A DNA stretch of 45,387 bases, taken from Nitrospirota bacterium. Its GTDB lineage: Bacteria > Nitrospirota > Thermodesulfovibrionia > Thermodesulfovibrionales > UBA6898. Numbering within the stretch: the first letter of the stretch is position 1; each line of letters opens with the position of its first letter. The notes under the pieces were generated by a model. That model made no database searches, had not been told where the DNA came from, and saw only the letters and a list, made by a program, of their open reading frames with translations. The stretch is taken from positions 1 through 45,387 of the forward strand of contig JAKAIZ010000003.1 of NCBI GenBank assembly GCA_021814065.1. The letters run 5' to 3'. Shown here one piece after another: positions 1 through 10,632 of this stretch. The position numbers were made by a program, and so were the translations under genes.

Positions 1-84
1 AATGCCGATGACCGATATGGCGATCACGGTTACGAAGGTCACCCAGTCGAAGTTCTGTATCAGTCTGCGGTCAATTTTGAACAT
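1..84 (-). CDS. rodA: RodA/FtsW-family rod-shape protein, N-terminus only (truncated by window edge)
   Basis: Reverse strand from ATG at 84 reads MFKIDRRLIQNFDWVTFVTVIAISVIGI; directly downstream of and overlapping mrdA in an mre operon. Confidence 0.7.
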   Translation of the reverse strand, partial: MFKIDRRLIQNFDWVTFVTVIAISVIGI

Positions 85-1867
85 CGGCCTGTTCTTTCTG
101 CGCCAACTCCTTCTTCTTTTCGACTGTCAGCAGATACGCCTCGATCGCCTTCTTTGCGATCGGCGCTGCGGCGCTGCCGCCGTGGCCGCCGTGTTCCACG
201 AGCACGGACATTGCGACCTGCGGCTTTTCGACCGGCGCGAACGCAACGAACCACGCATGGTCCCTGAATTTCTCTGAGAGGGAGGCTGAACCTTTGCGAA
301 GGCCGACGACCTGGGCGGTCCCTGTCTTTCCGCCAATCGCTGTCACGCCGGACTTCGCGACCCATCCGGTACCCGACGGCTCGTTCACGACCCCGCTGAG
401 CGCCGACTTCACCGTCTCGAGGGTCTCGGGCTTTACGCCTGCGCTCATCAGAAGGACCGGCTTCGATCCCTTGAGCAACGACGGCCGGTAGACACTTCCC
501 CCGTTGGCGACCGCGCTCATCATGCTGGCCATCTGCACCGGGGTCGCCGAAACATATCCCTGACCGATCGAATTCACGAAGGTCTCGCCCAGGTACCACT
601 GGGCCTTTTTTGCCTTCATCTTCCATTTTGTATTCGGTATCAGCCCCTTTCTTTCGGCGCCAAGCGGGATGCCCGTCGTCTTGCCGAGGCCGAACCGCGA
701 GGCATACTCATATATCTTGTCTATTCCCAGCCGCCGCCCGACCTCGTAGAAATATACGTCGCAGGATTCCACGAGCGCCCTGTGCAGGGAGATTATGCCG
801 TGTCCTCCCTTTCGCCAGCAGCCGAAGTGCCACCTGCCGAAACTTATCCCTCCCTTGCAGTCCACCGTTGTCGAGGCATTGATGACACCCTCTTCGAGCC
901 CGGCTATAGCCATGATGATCTTGAAGGTGGAGCCGGGAGGGTACTGGCTCTGTATCGCCCTGTTCAACATCGGCAGGTTCTTGTCGCTGCTCAGAGATTC
1001 CCATTCGTCGCGGGTGATGCCCTTTACGAATTTGTTCGGGTCGAAGGAGGGCGAACTCACATATCCGAGTATCTCGCCTGTGTCGGGCTGAAGCGCTACG
1101 AGCGCCCCTGTCCTGTCTTCGAACGCCTTGTCCGCCGCCTCCTGCAGAGCGATATCGACGCTCAGGGTTAGGTCGGTCCCTTTTACAGGCGGTTTCTCCT
1201 GCAGTAGCCGTATCTCTCTCCCGAGCGCATCGACCTCGATCACCCTCTGGCCGGCGATTCCCCGCAAAGTCTTATCGTACAGTTTTTCAACGCCCCACTG
1301 TCCGATGAAGGCGTCGGGCGGAACGTCTCTGAACTGCGGGTCCTTCGACTGGGCCGGGGTCATCTTTCCGAGATAGCCGATCAGGTGGGCTCCGGTCTTC
1401 CCGAAGATATACCCCCGGCTGACCTCGATCTCGACCATGAGCCCCGGGAAATCCGAACGCCTCGCCTCGATATAGTTTACTTCCTTGAAGGAAAGCCCCT
1501 CCTTCAGCCTCACGGGCGAGAATGGGCTCTCTCCCTTTTTGGAGATCTTTTCCTCAACTTCTTCCGCGGACATGCCGAGTAGATTTGCAACCCCCCGGAC
1601 ATTCTCTGCATCAAACTCGCCGGGGATCAGGGACGCACAGAAATACGGTATGTTCCTGACAAGCGGGATGCCGTTTCTGTCGTAGATGATCCCCCTTGGG
1701 GCCGGGATGCCAATGACCCTGAGCCGGTTCGATTCGGATATCTTCCTGTATTCGGTGCCCTGAAGTATCTGCAACTGCCATAGTCTTATTAGAAGGATAA
1801 GGAACCCCGCGATAATGACATACCCGATGATGAGGACCTTCTCGATACCGTTCTTTTCAGTCAACAT
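71..1867 (-). CDS. mrdA: Penicillin-binding protein 2 (peptidoglycan transpeptidase)
   Basis: 598 aa; N-terminal TM, dimerisation domain, transpeptidase motifs STFK (PPGSTFKIIMAIAG) and KTGTAQ; operon context mreBCD-mrdA-rodA. Confidence 0.95.
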   Translation of the reverse strand: MLTEKNGIEKVLIIGYVIIAGFLILLIRLWQLQILQGTEYRKISESNRLRVIGIPAPRGIIYDRNGIPLVRNIPYFCASLIPGEFDAENVRGVANLLGMSAEEVEEKISKKGESPFSPVRLKEGLSFKEVNYIEARRSDFPGLMVEIEVSRGYIFGKTGAHLIGYLGKMTPAQSKDPQFRDVPPDAFIGQWGVEKLYDKTLRGIAGQRVIEVDALGREIRLLQEKPPVKGTDLTLSVDIALQEAADKAFEDRTGALVALQPDTGEILGYVSSPSFDPNKFVKGITRDEWESLSSDKNLPMLNRAIQSQYPPGSTFKIIMAIAGLEEGVINASTTVDCKGGISFGRWHFGCWRKGGHGIISLHRALVESCDVYFYEVGRRLGIDKIYEYASRFGLGKTTGIPLGAERKGLIPNTKWKMKAKKAQWYLGETFVNSIGQGYVSATPVQMASMMSAVANGGSVYRPSLLKGSKPVLLMSAGVKPETLETVKSALSGVVNEPSGTGWVAKSGVTAIGGKTGTAQVVGLRKGSASLSEKFRDHAWFVAFAPVEKPQVAMSVLVEHGGHGGSAAAPIAKKAIEAYLLTVEKKKELAQKEQADVQN

Positions 1868-2312
1868 GCTTCGGCCTTATGAATATCCCGGCTGGCGCGT
1901 TCAGAAGCGACTGCATGAACGAGACGAACATGGCGGTCGAAAAAAGCGCCGGCATCCTGTCGAACATAGCCTTTGTCAGGAAGACCACCAGATTGTCGGT
2001 AAACGTCAGGAACGCGACCGAGAAGATGCCCAGTACAGGGGTCCACCTCAGCAGGCCGCCCGAAGCGAAGAAATACGAGGAAAAACCGATGATCGCCTTG
2101 CTCAGCATATGCGGCCCGATAAACGAAAGAGAGAGGCTGTCTTCGATCGCGCCGGTGATGACGCCCAGCAAAAGCCCTTTGGTTTCGCCGTATCGCAGAC
2201 CGGTATAAAAGACGACTAGCGCCGTGAGGTCAGGCGAGATACCGAGGACGGATATCCTCCCCTGAAGGAAAAAGGCGAGCAATACGGCGATGGCGAGGAA
2301 GAGGTATCTCAT
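1857..2312 (-). CDS. mreD: Rod shape-determining protein MreD
   Basis: Hydrophobic protein starting MRYLFLAIAVLLAFFLQGRISVLGISPDLTALVVFY; start chosen at 2312 (the longer ORF from 2519 overlaps mreC); lies between mreC and mrdA. Confidence 0.85.
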   Translation of the reverse strand: MRYLFLAIAVLLAFFLQGRISVLGISPDLTALVVFYTGLRYGETKGLLLGVITGAIEDSLSLSFIGPHMLSKAIIGFSSYFFASGGLLRWTPVLGIFSVAFLTFTDNLVVFLTKAMFDRMPALFSTAMFVSFMQSLLNAPAGIFIRPKHVD

Positions 2313-3091
2313 TTGACGATGATTACTTCTTCCATTTGGGCAATGTCCTGAAATGGTTGTACCTCGAGATACTGGAAGTTCGACTCGTCCGCCCGTCCGC
2401 CTACCTTCGATACATAGCCGACCGGTATCCCCGGAGGGAAAAGCATGTCGAGACCCGAGGTGATCACGATCTCGCCGGCTTTTACAGGCTCCTCGAAGGA
2501 GACGTATTTCAGGACGCATCTCCTCGTGCCTGTGCCGGAAAGTACTCCTTCAGTCCTGCTGCCCTGAAGCCTTACTGAGGCCGAAAAGTTGATATCATTC
2601 AGCAAGAGGAGGCGCGAATAGGAGGTGGTCACACTTGTGATCTTGCCGGCGAGCCCTTTCGGTGTGATTACGGTCATGTCCTTGCCGATCCCGTCGGCCG
2701 AGCCTTTATCCAGGAGAAACGTGTGCGTCCAGTTGTCGATGCTCCGCGCGATCACCCTCGCCGTCGCCACGTAATCCTTGTGACGCTCCCTGAGGGCCAG
2801 CAACTCTCTCAGCCGCTTGTCTTCGAGCATCGCTTCGCGATACTTTTCCCTTTCGAGGAGGAGTTCCTGCACGCGTTTTTTCAGCGCCGTATTTTCGGCA
2901 TCCCGGAGGGCGATCATCCTGAAAGGCCTTTTTATCGCGTCCGTGACCGACTGGGTTGCGGCATGCATCGAGTTTAGAAGGCCGCCAGTGAAATCGACCG
3001 AGAGGGTGTGGCCTTTTCTGCTCTGGTACGTCATGAGGACGAACGAAAATACGGCGACGGCCAGGAAAAGAAACATCTTTCTTCGCGGCAT
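2309..3091 (-). CDS. mreC: Rod shape-determining protein MreC
   Basis: 260 aa, N-terminal TM, coiled coil, then the MreC beta domain (ARVIARSIDNWTHTFLLDKGSADGIGKDMTVITPKGLAGKI). Confidence 0.93.
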   Translation of the reverse strand: MPRRKMFLFLAVAVFSFVLMTYQSRKGHTLSVDFTGGLLNSMHAATQSVTDAIKRPFRMIALRDAENTALKKRVQELLLEREKYREAMLEDKRLRELLALRERHKDYVATARVIARSIDNWTHTFLLDKGSADGIGKDMTVITPKGLAGKITSVTTSYSRLLLLNDINFSASVRLQGSRTEGVLSGTGTRRCVLKYVSFEEPVKAGEIVITSGLDMLFPPGIPVGYVSKVGGRADESNFQYLEVQPFQDIAQMEEVIIVK

Positions 3092-3094
3092 TAA

Positions 3095-4550
<1,456 letters not shown>

Positions 4551-4741
4551 TCAAGATAGTACCAAATGGCCGTATTTTTTTCAATGAAACAGGAAAATAA
4601 ACAAAACACGACACAGCTGCTATAATGTAACTGGACGAGGTGAGAATCCGCAGCAATTTTGATGTCTTTCCGGTGTAAATTCGGACGTCGAGGCAGGAAG
4701 CTATCTGTTTCCCGGAAAGAGAAAAAGGAGAATACTAAACC

Positions 4742-6466
4742 ATGGCCGGAGTACTCGAGCAGTTAGATGAGCTGACCAAGGAGCCGAAGATAGCATATTT
4801 TTCGATGGAGATAGGGGTCCACAACGACATCCCGACATACAGCGGCGGGCTCGGTGTGCTCGCCGGCGACACTATACGCTCTGCCGCCGACCTGAGGTTG
4901 CCGATAGTGGCGGTGACACTGCTGAGCAGAAAGGGATATTTCATCCAGGACATCGATGAAACCGGCCGGCAGATCGAGAGGCCCTTTGAATGGGACCCGT
5001 CCCGCTATATGGAACTTCTCCCCCAGCGGGTGACCGTGACGATCGAAGGGCGCGAGGTCTCTCTCCAGGCGTGGCAGTACAATGTAAAAAGCCTCACCGG
5101 CGGATATATCCCGGTCTTCTTCCTCGACACGGACATCGCCGACAACCAGCCGAAGGACCGCGAGATCACTGCCTATCTATACGGCGGAGACAAGGAATAC
5201 AGGCTGAAGCAGGAGATTGCGCTCGGGCTGGGCGGCGTGAGAATGCTCCGCGAGATGGGGTTTGAGATAAAGAAATATCATATGAACGAGGGCCATGCAA
5301 GTTTCCTCACGCTGGACCTCTTAAACCGGTTCAAAAAGCCGATAGAGGACGTCTGGGACGAGAAGCTCGTCTGGGACAAGACGAGCGTGAAGAACCTCTG
5401 CGTCTTCACGACCCATACGCCGGTGGAAGCCGGACACGACAAATTTCCGTATGACCTCGTGGCCAGGGTCATGGGCGAGATCATTCCTGTGCCGGTACTG
5501 AAGGACCTCGCAGGGAAAGATTATCTCAACATGACGATGCTTGCCCTGAATCTGAGCCGTTATATCAACGGGGTGGCAAAGAAACACGGAGAGGTCTCCC
5601 AGAGCATGTTCCCCGGGTACGAGATACACGCGATCACGAACGGAGTCCACTCGTTTACCTGGACCTGCGACAGCTTCAGGAGGTTATACGACGAGTACCT
5701 TCCGGGATGGGCCAATGAACCGGAACTCTTCGTAAGGGTAGGCCGCATCCCTGATAACAGGCTCTGGGAAGCCCATCTCGCCGCCAAGCGGGAGCTTCTC
5801 GGGCTTGTAAGGGAGCAGACGGGCGATGAACTTTCACCGGATGTTTTCACCATCGGTTTTGCGAGAAGGGCGACAGCCTATAAAAGGGCTGACCTTCTCT
5901 TCAGGGACCTGCCCCGCCTGGAACGCATAGGCGCCGGCAAGATTCAGCTCGTTTATGCCGGCAAGGCCCACCCCCAGGACGAGCCGGGCAAGCAGCTGAT
6001 CCAGAACATCTTCCGGTATAAGGGGCTTCTCAGGGACAAGATAAAGATTGTTTACCTGAAGAACTACAACATGGCAACTGCGCTGAAGATTGTATCTGGC
6101 GTCGACATATGGATGAATACCCCTCTGCGGCCACTGGAGGCCTCAGGGACGAGCGGCATGAAGGCGACCCATAACGGCGTCATGAATTTCAGCGTGCTCG
6201 ACGGATGGTGGATAGAGGGGCATATCGAGGGGTTCACCGGATGGTCGATAGGCCCGCCGCCCCACGAGCTTGCGCCCGGTGCTGATGCCGACGCGCGGGA
6301 TTCAGAGGACCTGTACCATAAACTCGAACATACGATCATTCCCATATATTACGACGACCGGCATACCTGGATACGAATGATGCAAAACGCGATCGGCAAG
6401 AACGCCTACTACTTCAACACCCACCGCATGATGAGGCGGTATGTGACGGAAGCGTATATCCGATAG
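4742..6466 (+). CDS. glgP: Alpha-glucan family phosphorylase (glycogen/maltodextrin phosphorylase family)
   Basis: 574 aa; IAYFSMEIGVHNDIPTYSGGLGVLAGDTIRSAADL, EGHASF, ITNGVH, PLEASGTSGMKATHNGVMNFSVLDGWW. Confidence 0.9.
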   Translation: MAGVLEQLDELTKEPKIAYFSMEIGVHNDIPTYSGGLGVLAGDTIRSAADLRLPIVAVTLLSRKGYFIQDIDETGRQIERPFEWDPSRYMELLPQRVTVTIEGREVSLQAWQYNVKSLTGGYIPVFFLDTDIADNQPKDREITAYLYGGDKEYRLKQEIALGLGGVRMLREMGFEIKKYHMNEGHASFLTLDLLNRFKKPIEDVWDEKLVWDKTSVKNLCVFTTHTPVEAGHDKFPYDLVARVMGEIIPVPVLKDLAGKDYLNMTMLALNLSRYINGVAKKHGEVSQSMFPGYEIHAITNGVHSFTWTCDSFRRLYDEYLPGWANEPELFVRVGRIPDNRLWEAHLAAKRELLGLVREQTGDELSPDVFTIGFARRATAYKRADLLFRDLPRLERIGAGKIQLVYAGKAHPQDEPGKQLIQNIFRYKGLLRDKIKIVYLKNYNMATALKIVSGVDIWMNTPLRPLEASGTSGMKATHNGVMNFSVLDGWWIEGHIEGFTGWSIGPPPHELAPGADADARDSEDLYHKLEHTIIPIYYDDRHTWIRMMQNAIGKNAYYFNTHRMMRRYVTEAYIR

Positions 6467-6628
6467 CACCTGTCAGTTGCAAAAAAGGAGTACAGAAACG
6501 CTCTAAAATCCTTGCGCCGTTTTCTCTGCTGATATTTTTTAAGGGTCTTTCTTGCGATGGACTAATTAAGCACACCAAAGAAGGGAAGGCGGATGTGGAG
6601 AAAAAAGTCCATAATCAGCGGCTCCGCA

Positions 6629-6662
6629 CGGCCCCCATGTGTGGCGGGCCGCCCTTTTTTTA
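6629..6662 (+). terminator. Intrinsic terminator downstream of the phosphorylase gene
   Basis: Inverted repeat CGGCCC (6629-6634) / GGGCCG (6646-6651) followed by a run of T. Confidence 0.6.
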
Positions 6663-6764
6663 AGTAAGAATGGGTGAAACTGCGTTTACGTGAATCACAA
6701 TCAAATCCTGCCGCTTTTATGGCTTTTTTCGGTATGTCCGCCTTTACGCACTGCAACGTGGCGG

Positions 6765-7085
6765 TTATTTCAGCTCCCTGTTGCACTTGATGCAGTGCCC
6801 CTTGTCCGGCACGAAACTCCCGCAGCCCGGACATTGCACCATCTCGATCGGCAATTCTTTTTTGCAGTATTTGCAGGCGGTAGCCCCGGCGGATACGACA
6901 CGCGAGCAAAAAGGACACTGCTTTGTCTTGCCGCCCGCCAGCTTCAGAGGCAGAAACACAAGCAGAATGAGCAGCGGAGGGAAAAAGAAGCAGAGCAGAA
7001 ACCATATAAGCTTGTCCCTCCCCTTTTTGTCTGCGATCAGCGCACCGGCCAGTCCCGCGAGAAGGAATATCAGGAGCCTGCTCAA
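6765..7085 (-). CDS. Membrane protein with C-terminal double zinc ribbon
   Basis: 106 aa; two TM segments then CPFC...CKYC and CPGC...CIKC. Confidence 0.7.
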   Translation of the reverse strand: MSRLLIFLLAGLAGALIADKKGRDKLIWFLLCFFFPPLLILLVFLPLKLAGGKTKQCPFCSRVVSAGATACKYCKKELPIEMVQCPGCGSFVPDKGHCIKCNRELK

Positions 7086-7879
7086 GTCTTCTCCGAGCGT
7101 AGCAATCCCAGTGCCTTTTGATGGAGCGCGCGGTTGCCGGAAGCCAGAAGGGGAGTTGCCCGGCTGAGGCCGAGCCTGACGTCCGATATCTGATTCCCGC
7201 CGGTATCAGTCACAATCCCGCCCGCTTCTTTAACAAGCAGCCACCCGGCCGCGAAGTCGAAGCTCCTGGATGCCGCTGGACATACGAAAACGCTGACCGC
7301 TCCGGCGGCAAGATACGCCAGATCGAGGGCTGTCGAGCCGAAGCACCTGGTCTTCCGCGCTCCGGACAAGAGGGGGATTATATGCGGCAGGTCCCTTCCC
7401 GGGACCTGGGCCTCGTAGGCGACCAGGTATAGGAGGTCGTCCTGCTGCGCCGTGAGCCGGCTGCTGTTCATGAAGGCCCCTGAAGATTTCTCGGCCCAGA
7501 ACTCGTCTCCGGTCAGCAGGTTGATGATATAGGAGAGAAAGACACTGTCCATCGTCTCGCCCGACGCAGCGGCGATCGAGGTGCAGAAGAAGGGGATCCC
7601 GGCGATGGCGTTTTTGCTTCCGTCGATTGGATCGATGATCACCCGGAGACCGCCTCCTCTGATGTCCACAAGGCCCGCCTCTTCGGATATGACGGTACAG
7701 GGCTCACCGCATGAGTCGAGACCGGCGATGATAATCTCCTCTGCCCTGCGGTCGATCGGGAATGTCTTGTCTCCGGCCGCTCCGGTGCCGAGGGACTTCG
7801 TGAGGTCGGGTGACTTCTTGAGCGCGGGGACTTCATCCATGAGCCGCGCGCCGATCTGCCTGAGGTCTTCAATCTTCAT
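7082..7879 (-). CDS. Inositol monophosphatase-family phosphatase
   Basis: 265 aa; ISEEAG, DPIDGSKNAIAGIPFFCTSIA, RSFDFAAGWLLVKEAGGIVTD. Confidence 0.85.
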   Translation of the reverse strand: MKIEDLRQIGARLMDEVPALKKSPDLTKSLGTGAAGDKTFPIDRRAEEIIIAGLDSCGEPCTVISEEAGLVDIRGGGLRVIIDPIDGSKNAIAGIPFFCTSIAAASGETMDSVFLSYIINLLTGDEFWAEKSSGAFMNSSRLTAQQDDLLYLVAYEAQVPGRDLPHIIPLLSGARKTRCFGSTALDLAYLAAGAVSVFVCPAASRSFDFAAGWLLVKEAGGIVTDTGGNQISDVRLGLSRATPLLASGNRALHQKALGLLRSEKT

Positions 7880-7958
7880 CTCACCCGTATTTTACGCGAA
7901 AGAGAATGTCCGGGCAAATAGTTGTAAGGAGTTTCAAAAAAGGTTTAAGATAAAAGTT

Positions 7959-9287
7959 ATGAAAAAAGCCGCGATAATTTTCTCTCTGCTCTTCGTGTTG
8001 CTCTGTCCTCACGGTGCCGGTGCCCTAAACCTCAAGGAATACACCCTCGACAACGGGCTCAAGGTCCTGATCGCCGAAGACCATAAGGCGCCGACCGCGA
8101 CGTTCCAGATATGGTACCGGGTTGGCTCTGTGGACGAAAAGATCGGGAAGACAGGGCTGAGCCATCTGCTGGAGCATATGATGTTCAAAGGCACCGCCGC
8201 GCACGGGCCGAAGTCTTTTTCCCAGGCGATCCAGAGGGCCGGGGGGATGGACAACGCCTTTACCAGCCGTGAATATACCGGATATTTTGAGCTGCTTGCC
8301 TCAGACCGCATAGGGCTTCCGATCGAGTTGGAGGCCGACAGGATGCGCAATCTCATCCTCACCCCTAAGGCGGTCCTCTCGGAGCGGGACGTCGTGATGG
8401 AAGAAAGAAGGATGCGTTATGAAGACGATCCGCAGAACATGCTTCACGAGGAGGTAGTTGCGACGGCCTTCAAGGACCATCCCTACCGCTGGCCGGTGAT
8501 CGGATGGATGTCCGATCTGAAGGGCCTGGATCCGGATGACCTGATTGCGCACTATAAAACCTATTATGCGCCGAATAACGCGGTCATCATCGTCGTGGGG
8601 GATGTCGATTCCGCCCAAGTGCTCGCCAAAATAAAGGAGAGCTTCGGCAAGATACCGAGAGGTCCGGAGATAAAGGAGGCCCATATCCGGGAAGACGCGC
8701 AGTACGGCGAAAAAAGGGTGTACGTGAAAAAAGAGGCGGAGCTGCCTTACATCTTGCTCGTCTACAAGGTGCCTGACATCAAGGACCAGGACGGTTATGC
8801 GCTGGATGTGCTTGCCGGTGTACTGTCGGGCGGCAAGAGTTCACGGCTGTATAATTCTCTTGTCTATGAGAAGCAGATCGCCCTGTCAGCATGGGCCAGC
8901 TACGAAGGCCTGTACAGAGATCCCTTTCTTTTTTATGCGGCCGCCACCGCCTCCCGCGGCAAGAAGATCGAAGACGTCGAAAAGGCTCTCCTGGACGAAC
9001 TCGAAAATATAAAGAAAGATCCGCCTTCTGAGCGCGAGGTGCAGAAGGCCAAAAACCAGATCGAGGGCTCGTTCATAATGGAACAGGATTCCATTTATAT
9101 GCAGGCAAGGACAATAGGGTCCTTCGAAATGATAGGGGGATGGAGGCTTGTCGACAAGTATCTCGAAGGCATCAGAAAGGTTACTCCCGGGGACGTGCAG
9201 CGCGTTGCCGCCAAATATCTTGTGGCCGACAGGAAGACCACCGGCATCCTTATCCCTGAAGGCGAAGGGAAAAGTGACGGTGAGTAA
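7959..9287 (+). CDS. M16-family zinc peptidase (pitrilysin-like), secreted
   Basis: Signal peptide MKKAAIIFSLLFVLLCPHGAGA; HxxEH motif HLLEHMMFKG; start moved to ATG 7959 (the ORF from 7581 overlaps the opposite-strand gene). Confidence 0.9.
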   Translation: MKKAAIIFSLLFVLLCPHGAGALNLKEYTLDNGLKVLIAEDHKAPTATFQIWYRVGSVDEKIGKTGLSHLLEHMMFKGTAAHGPKSFSQAIQRAGGMDNAFTSREYTGYFELLASDRIGLPIELEADRMRNLILTPKAVLSERDVVMEERRMRYEDDPQNMLHEEVVATAFKDHPYRWPVIGWMSDLKGLDPDDLIAHYKTYYAPNNAVIIVVGDVDSAQVLAKIKESFGKIPRGPEIKEAHIREDAQYGEKRVYVKKEAELPYILLVYKVPDIKDQDGYALDVLAGVLSGGKSSRLYNSLVYEKQIALSAWASYEGLYRDPFLFYAAATASRGKKIEDVEKALLDELENIKKDPPSEREVQKAKNQIEGSFIMEQDSIYMQARTIGSFEMIGGWRLVDKYLEGIRKVTPGDVQRVAAKYLVADRKTTGILIPEGEGKSDGE

Positions 9288-9303
9288 TAGAAAGGGAGGA
9301 GAA

Positions 9304-10629
9304 TTGACCAGGCGCATCGTCCTGATTTTTGTATTCTTATTGCTGTTGATTCCCCTGCGGGCCTCTGCGGCAGGCATCGCGGAGCGTGAGGTGCTTCCTA
9401 ACGGGATGGTCATTCTTCACGTCGAAAGGACCGGCCTTCCGATTGTTAAGGTGTCATTCGCGATAAAGGCGGGCAGTGTTGCCGAACCGCCCGGGAAGGC
9501 AGGCCTCGCGAACCTCACCGCCGACCTCCTCAACGAGGGCACGGCTACGCGCTCATCAAAAGACATCAGCGATGCGATCGAGTTTGTCGGAGGCTCCCTG
9601 AATACATCCGGCGGCGCCGATTATATCACGGTGACCCTCTCTGTGCTCAAAAAGGACGTGGAGCTCGGCTTCGATCTGCTCTCGGACATCGTTCTGCACC
9701 CGGCGTTCAGCGAAGAAGAAATTCAGAGGAGAAAGGCGATCATAAAAAGCTCCATCATTCAGCAGAAGGAGGAGCCGGGGACGGTCGCTTCGAAGGCCTT
9801 TTTAAAGGCGGTCTTCGGCGACCATCCATATGGTATTCCGGTGGAGGGGACGGAAGAATCGCTTGACGCAATCACCCGGCAGGACATTGTTGATTTTCAC
9901 AAGACCTACTATGTACCCGGTAACGGGATCATGGCGGTATCGGGTGATATCGATCGAAAGGAACTCCATGCCCTCCTCGACAGATTCTTTGGCGGATGGA
10001 AGGGGAGAGAAGTTGCCGCCAGACCCCTCCCTGTCCTCAGGAAAGGAGACGGGCCGCGGGTCATAAAAATACAGAGGGACATCACACAGGCAAATGTGAT
10101 CCTCGGGCACCTGGGCATCTCGAGGGAAGACCCTGATTATTACGCTGTGTCGGTCATGAATTATATTCTTGGCGGCGGAGGGTTCGCCTCACGGTTGATG
10201 GACAACATCCGGGACAACAAGGGGCTTTCCTATGACGTGCACAGCTTTTACTCGACGAATAAATTCGGCGGCTTTTTCGAGGCTGGGCTCCAGACGAAGA
10301 ACGGATCGGCGAATGCCGCCATCGGGGAGATATTGAAGGAGATGCAGAGGATACGCACGGAACCGGTGAGCGACAAGGAATTGAATGACGCAAAGGCCTA
10401 TCTTACCGGCAGTTTTCCTCTCCGGATCGACTCCAACAGCAAGATAGCCGGGTTTTTGGTTGCGGTGGAATACTATCGCCTCGGGCTAGACTATGTCGAC
10501 AAGTATAAGACATTCATCGATGCGGTGACAAAGGACGACGTGCTGCGGGTGGCGAAGAAATATCTTGACCCGAAGGACTATGTCCTCGTCGTCGTGGGAA
10601 ACCTGGAAAAGGCTTCCCTCAGGTACTGA
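9304..10629 (+). CDS. M16-family peptidase-like protein (inactive-type partner)
   Basis: M16 fold similarity (LPNGMVILHVERTGLPIVKVSFAIKAGSVAEPPGKAGLANLTADLLNEGT) but no HxxEH; TTG start at 9304 preceded by GGGAGGAG; paired with the upstream M16 gene. Confidence 0.85.
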   Translation: MTRRIVLIFVFLLLLIPLRASAAGIAEREVLPNGMVILHVERTGLPIVKVSFAIKAGSVAEPPGKAGLANLTADLLNEGTATRSSKDISDAIEFVGGSLNTSGGADYITVTLSVLKKDVELGFDLLSDIVLHPAFSEEEIQRRKAIIKSSIIQQKEEPGTVASKAFLKAVFGDHPYGIPVEGTEESLDAITRQDIVDFHKTYYVPGNGIMAVSGDIDRKELHALLDRFFGGWKGREVAARPLPVLRKGDGPRVIKIQRDITQANVILGHLGISREDPDYYAVSVMNYILGGGGFASRLMDNIRDNKGLSYDVHSFYSTNKFGGFFEAGLQTKNGSANAAIGEILKEMQRIRTEPVSDKELNDAKAYLTGSFPLRIDSNSKIAGFLVAVEYYRLGLDYVDKYKTFIDAVTKDDVLRVAKKYLDPKDYVLVVVGNLEKASLRY

Positions 10630-10632
10630 GAT

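Noticed and set aside
60-626. Minus-strand 188-aa ORF overlapping mrdA in another frame
   Set aside because: Arg-rich low-complexity translation; mrdA is unambiguous in the alternative frame
7581-7958. N-terminal extension of the first M16 peptidase ORF
   Set aside because: Overlaps the opposite-strand inositol monophosphatase gene; the signal peptide begins at ATG 7959
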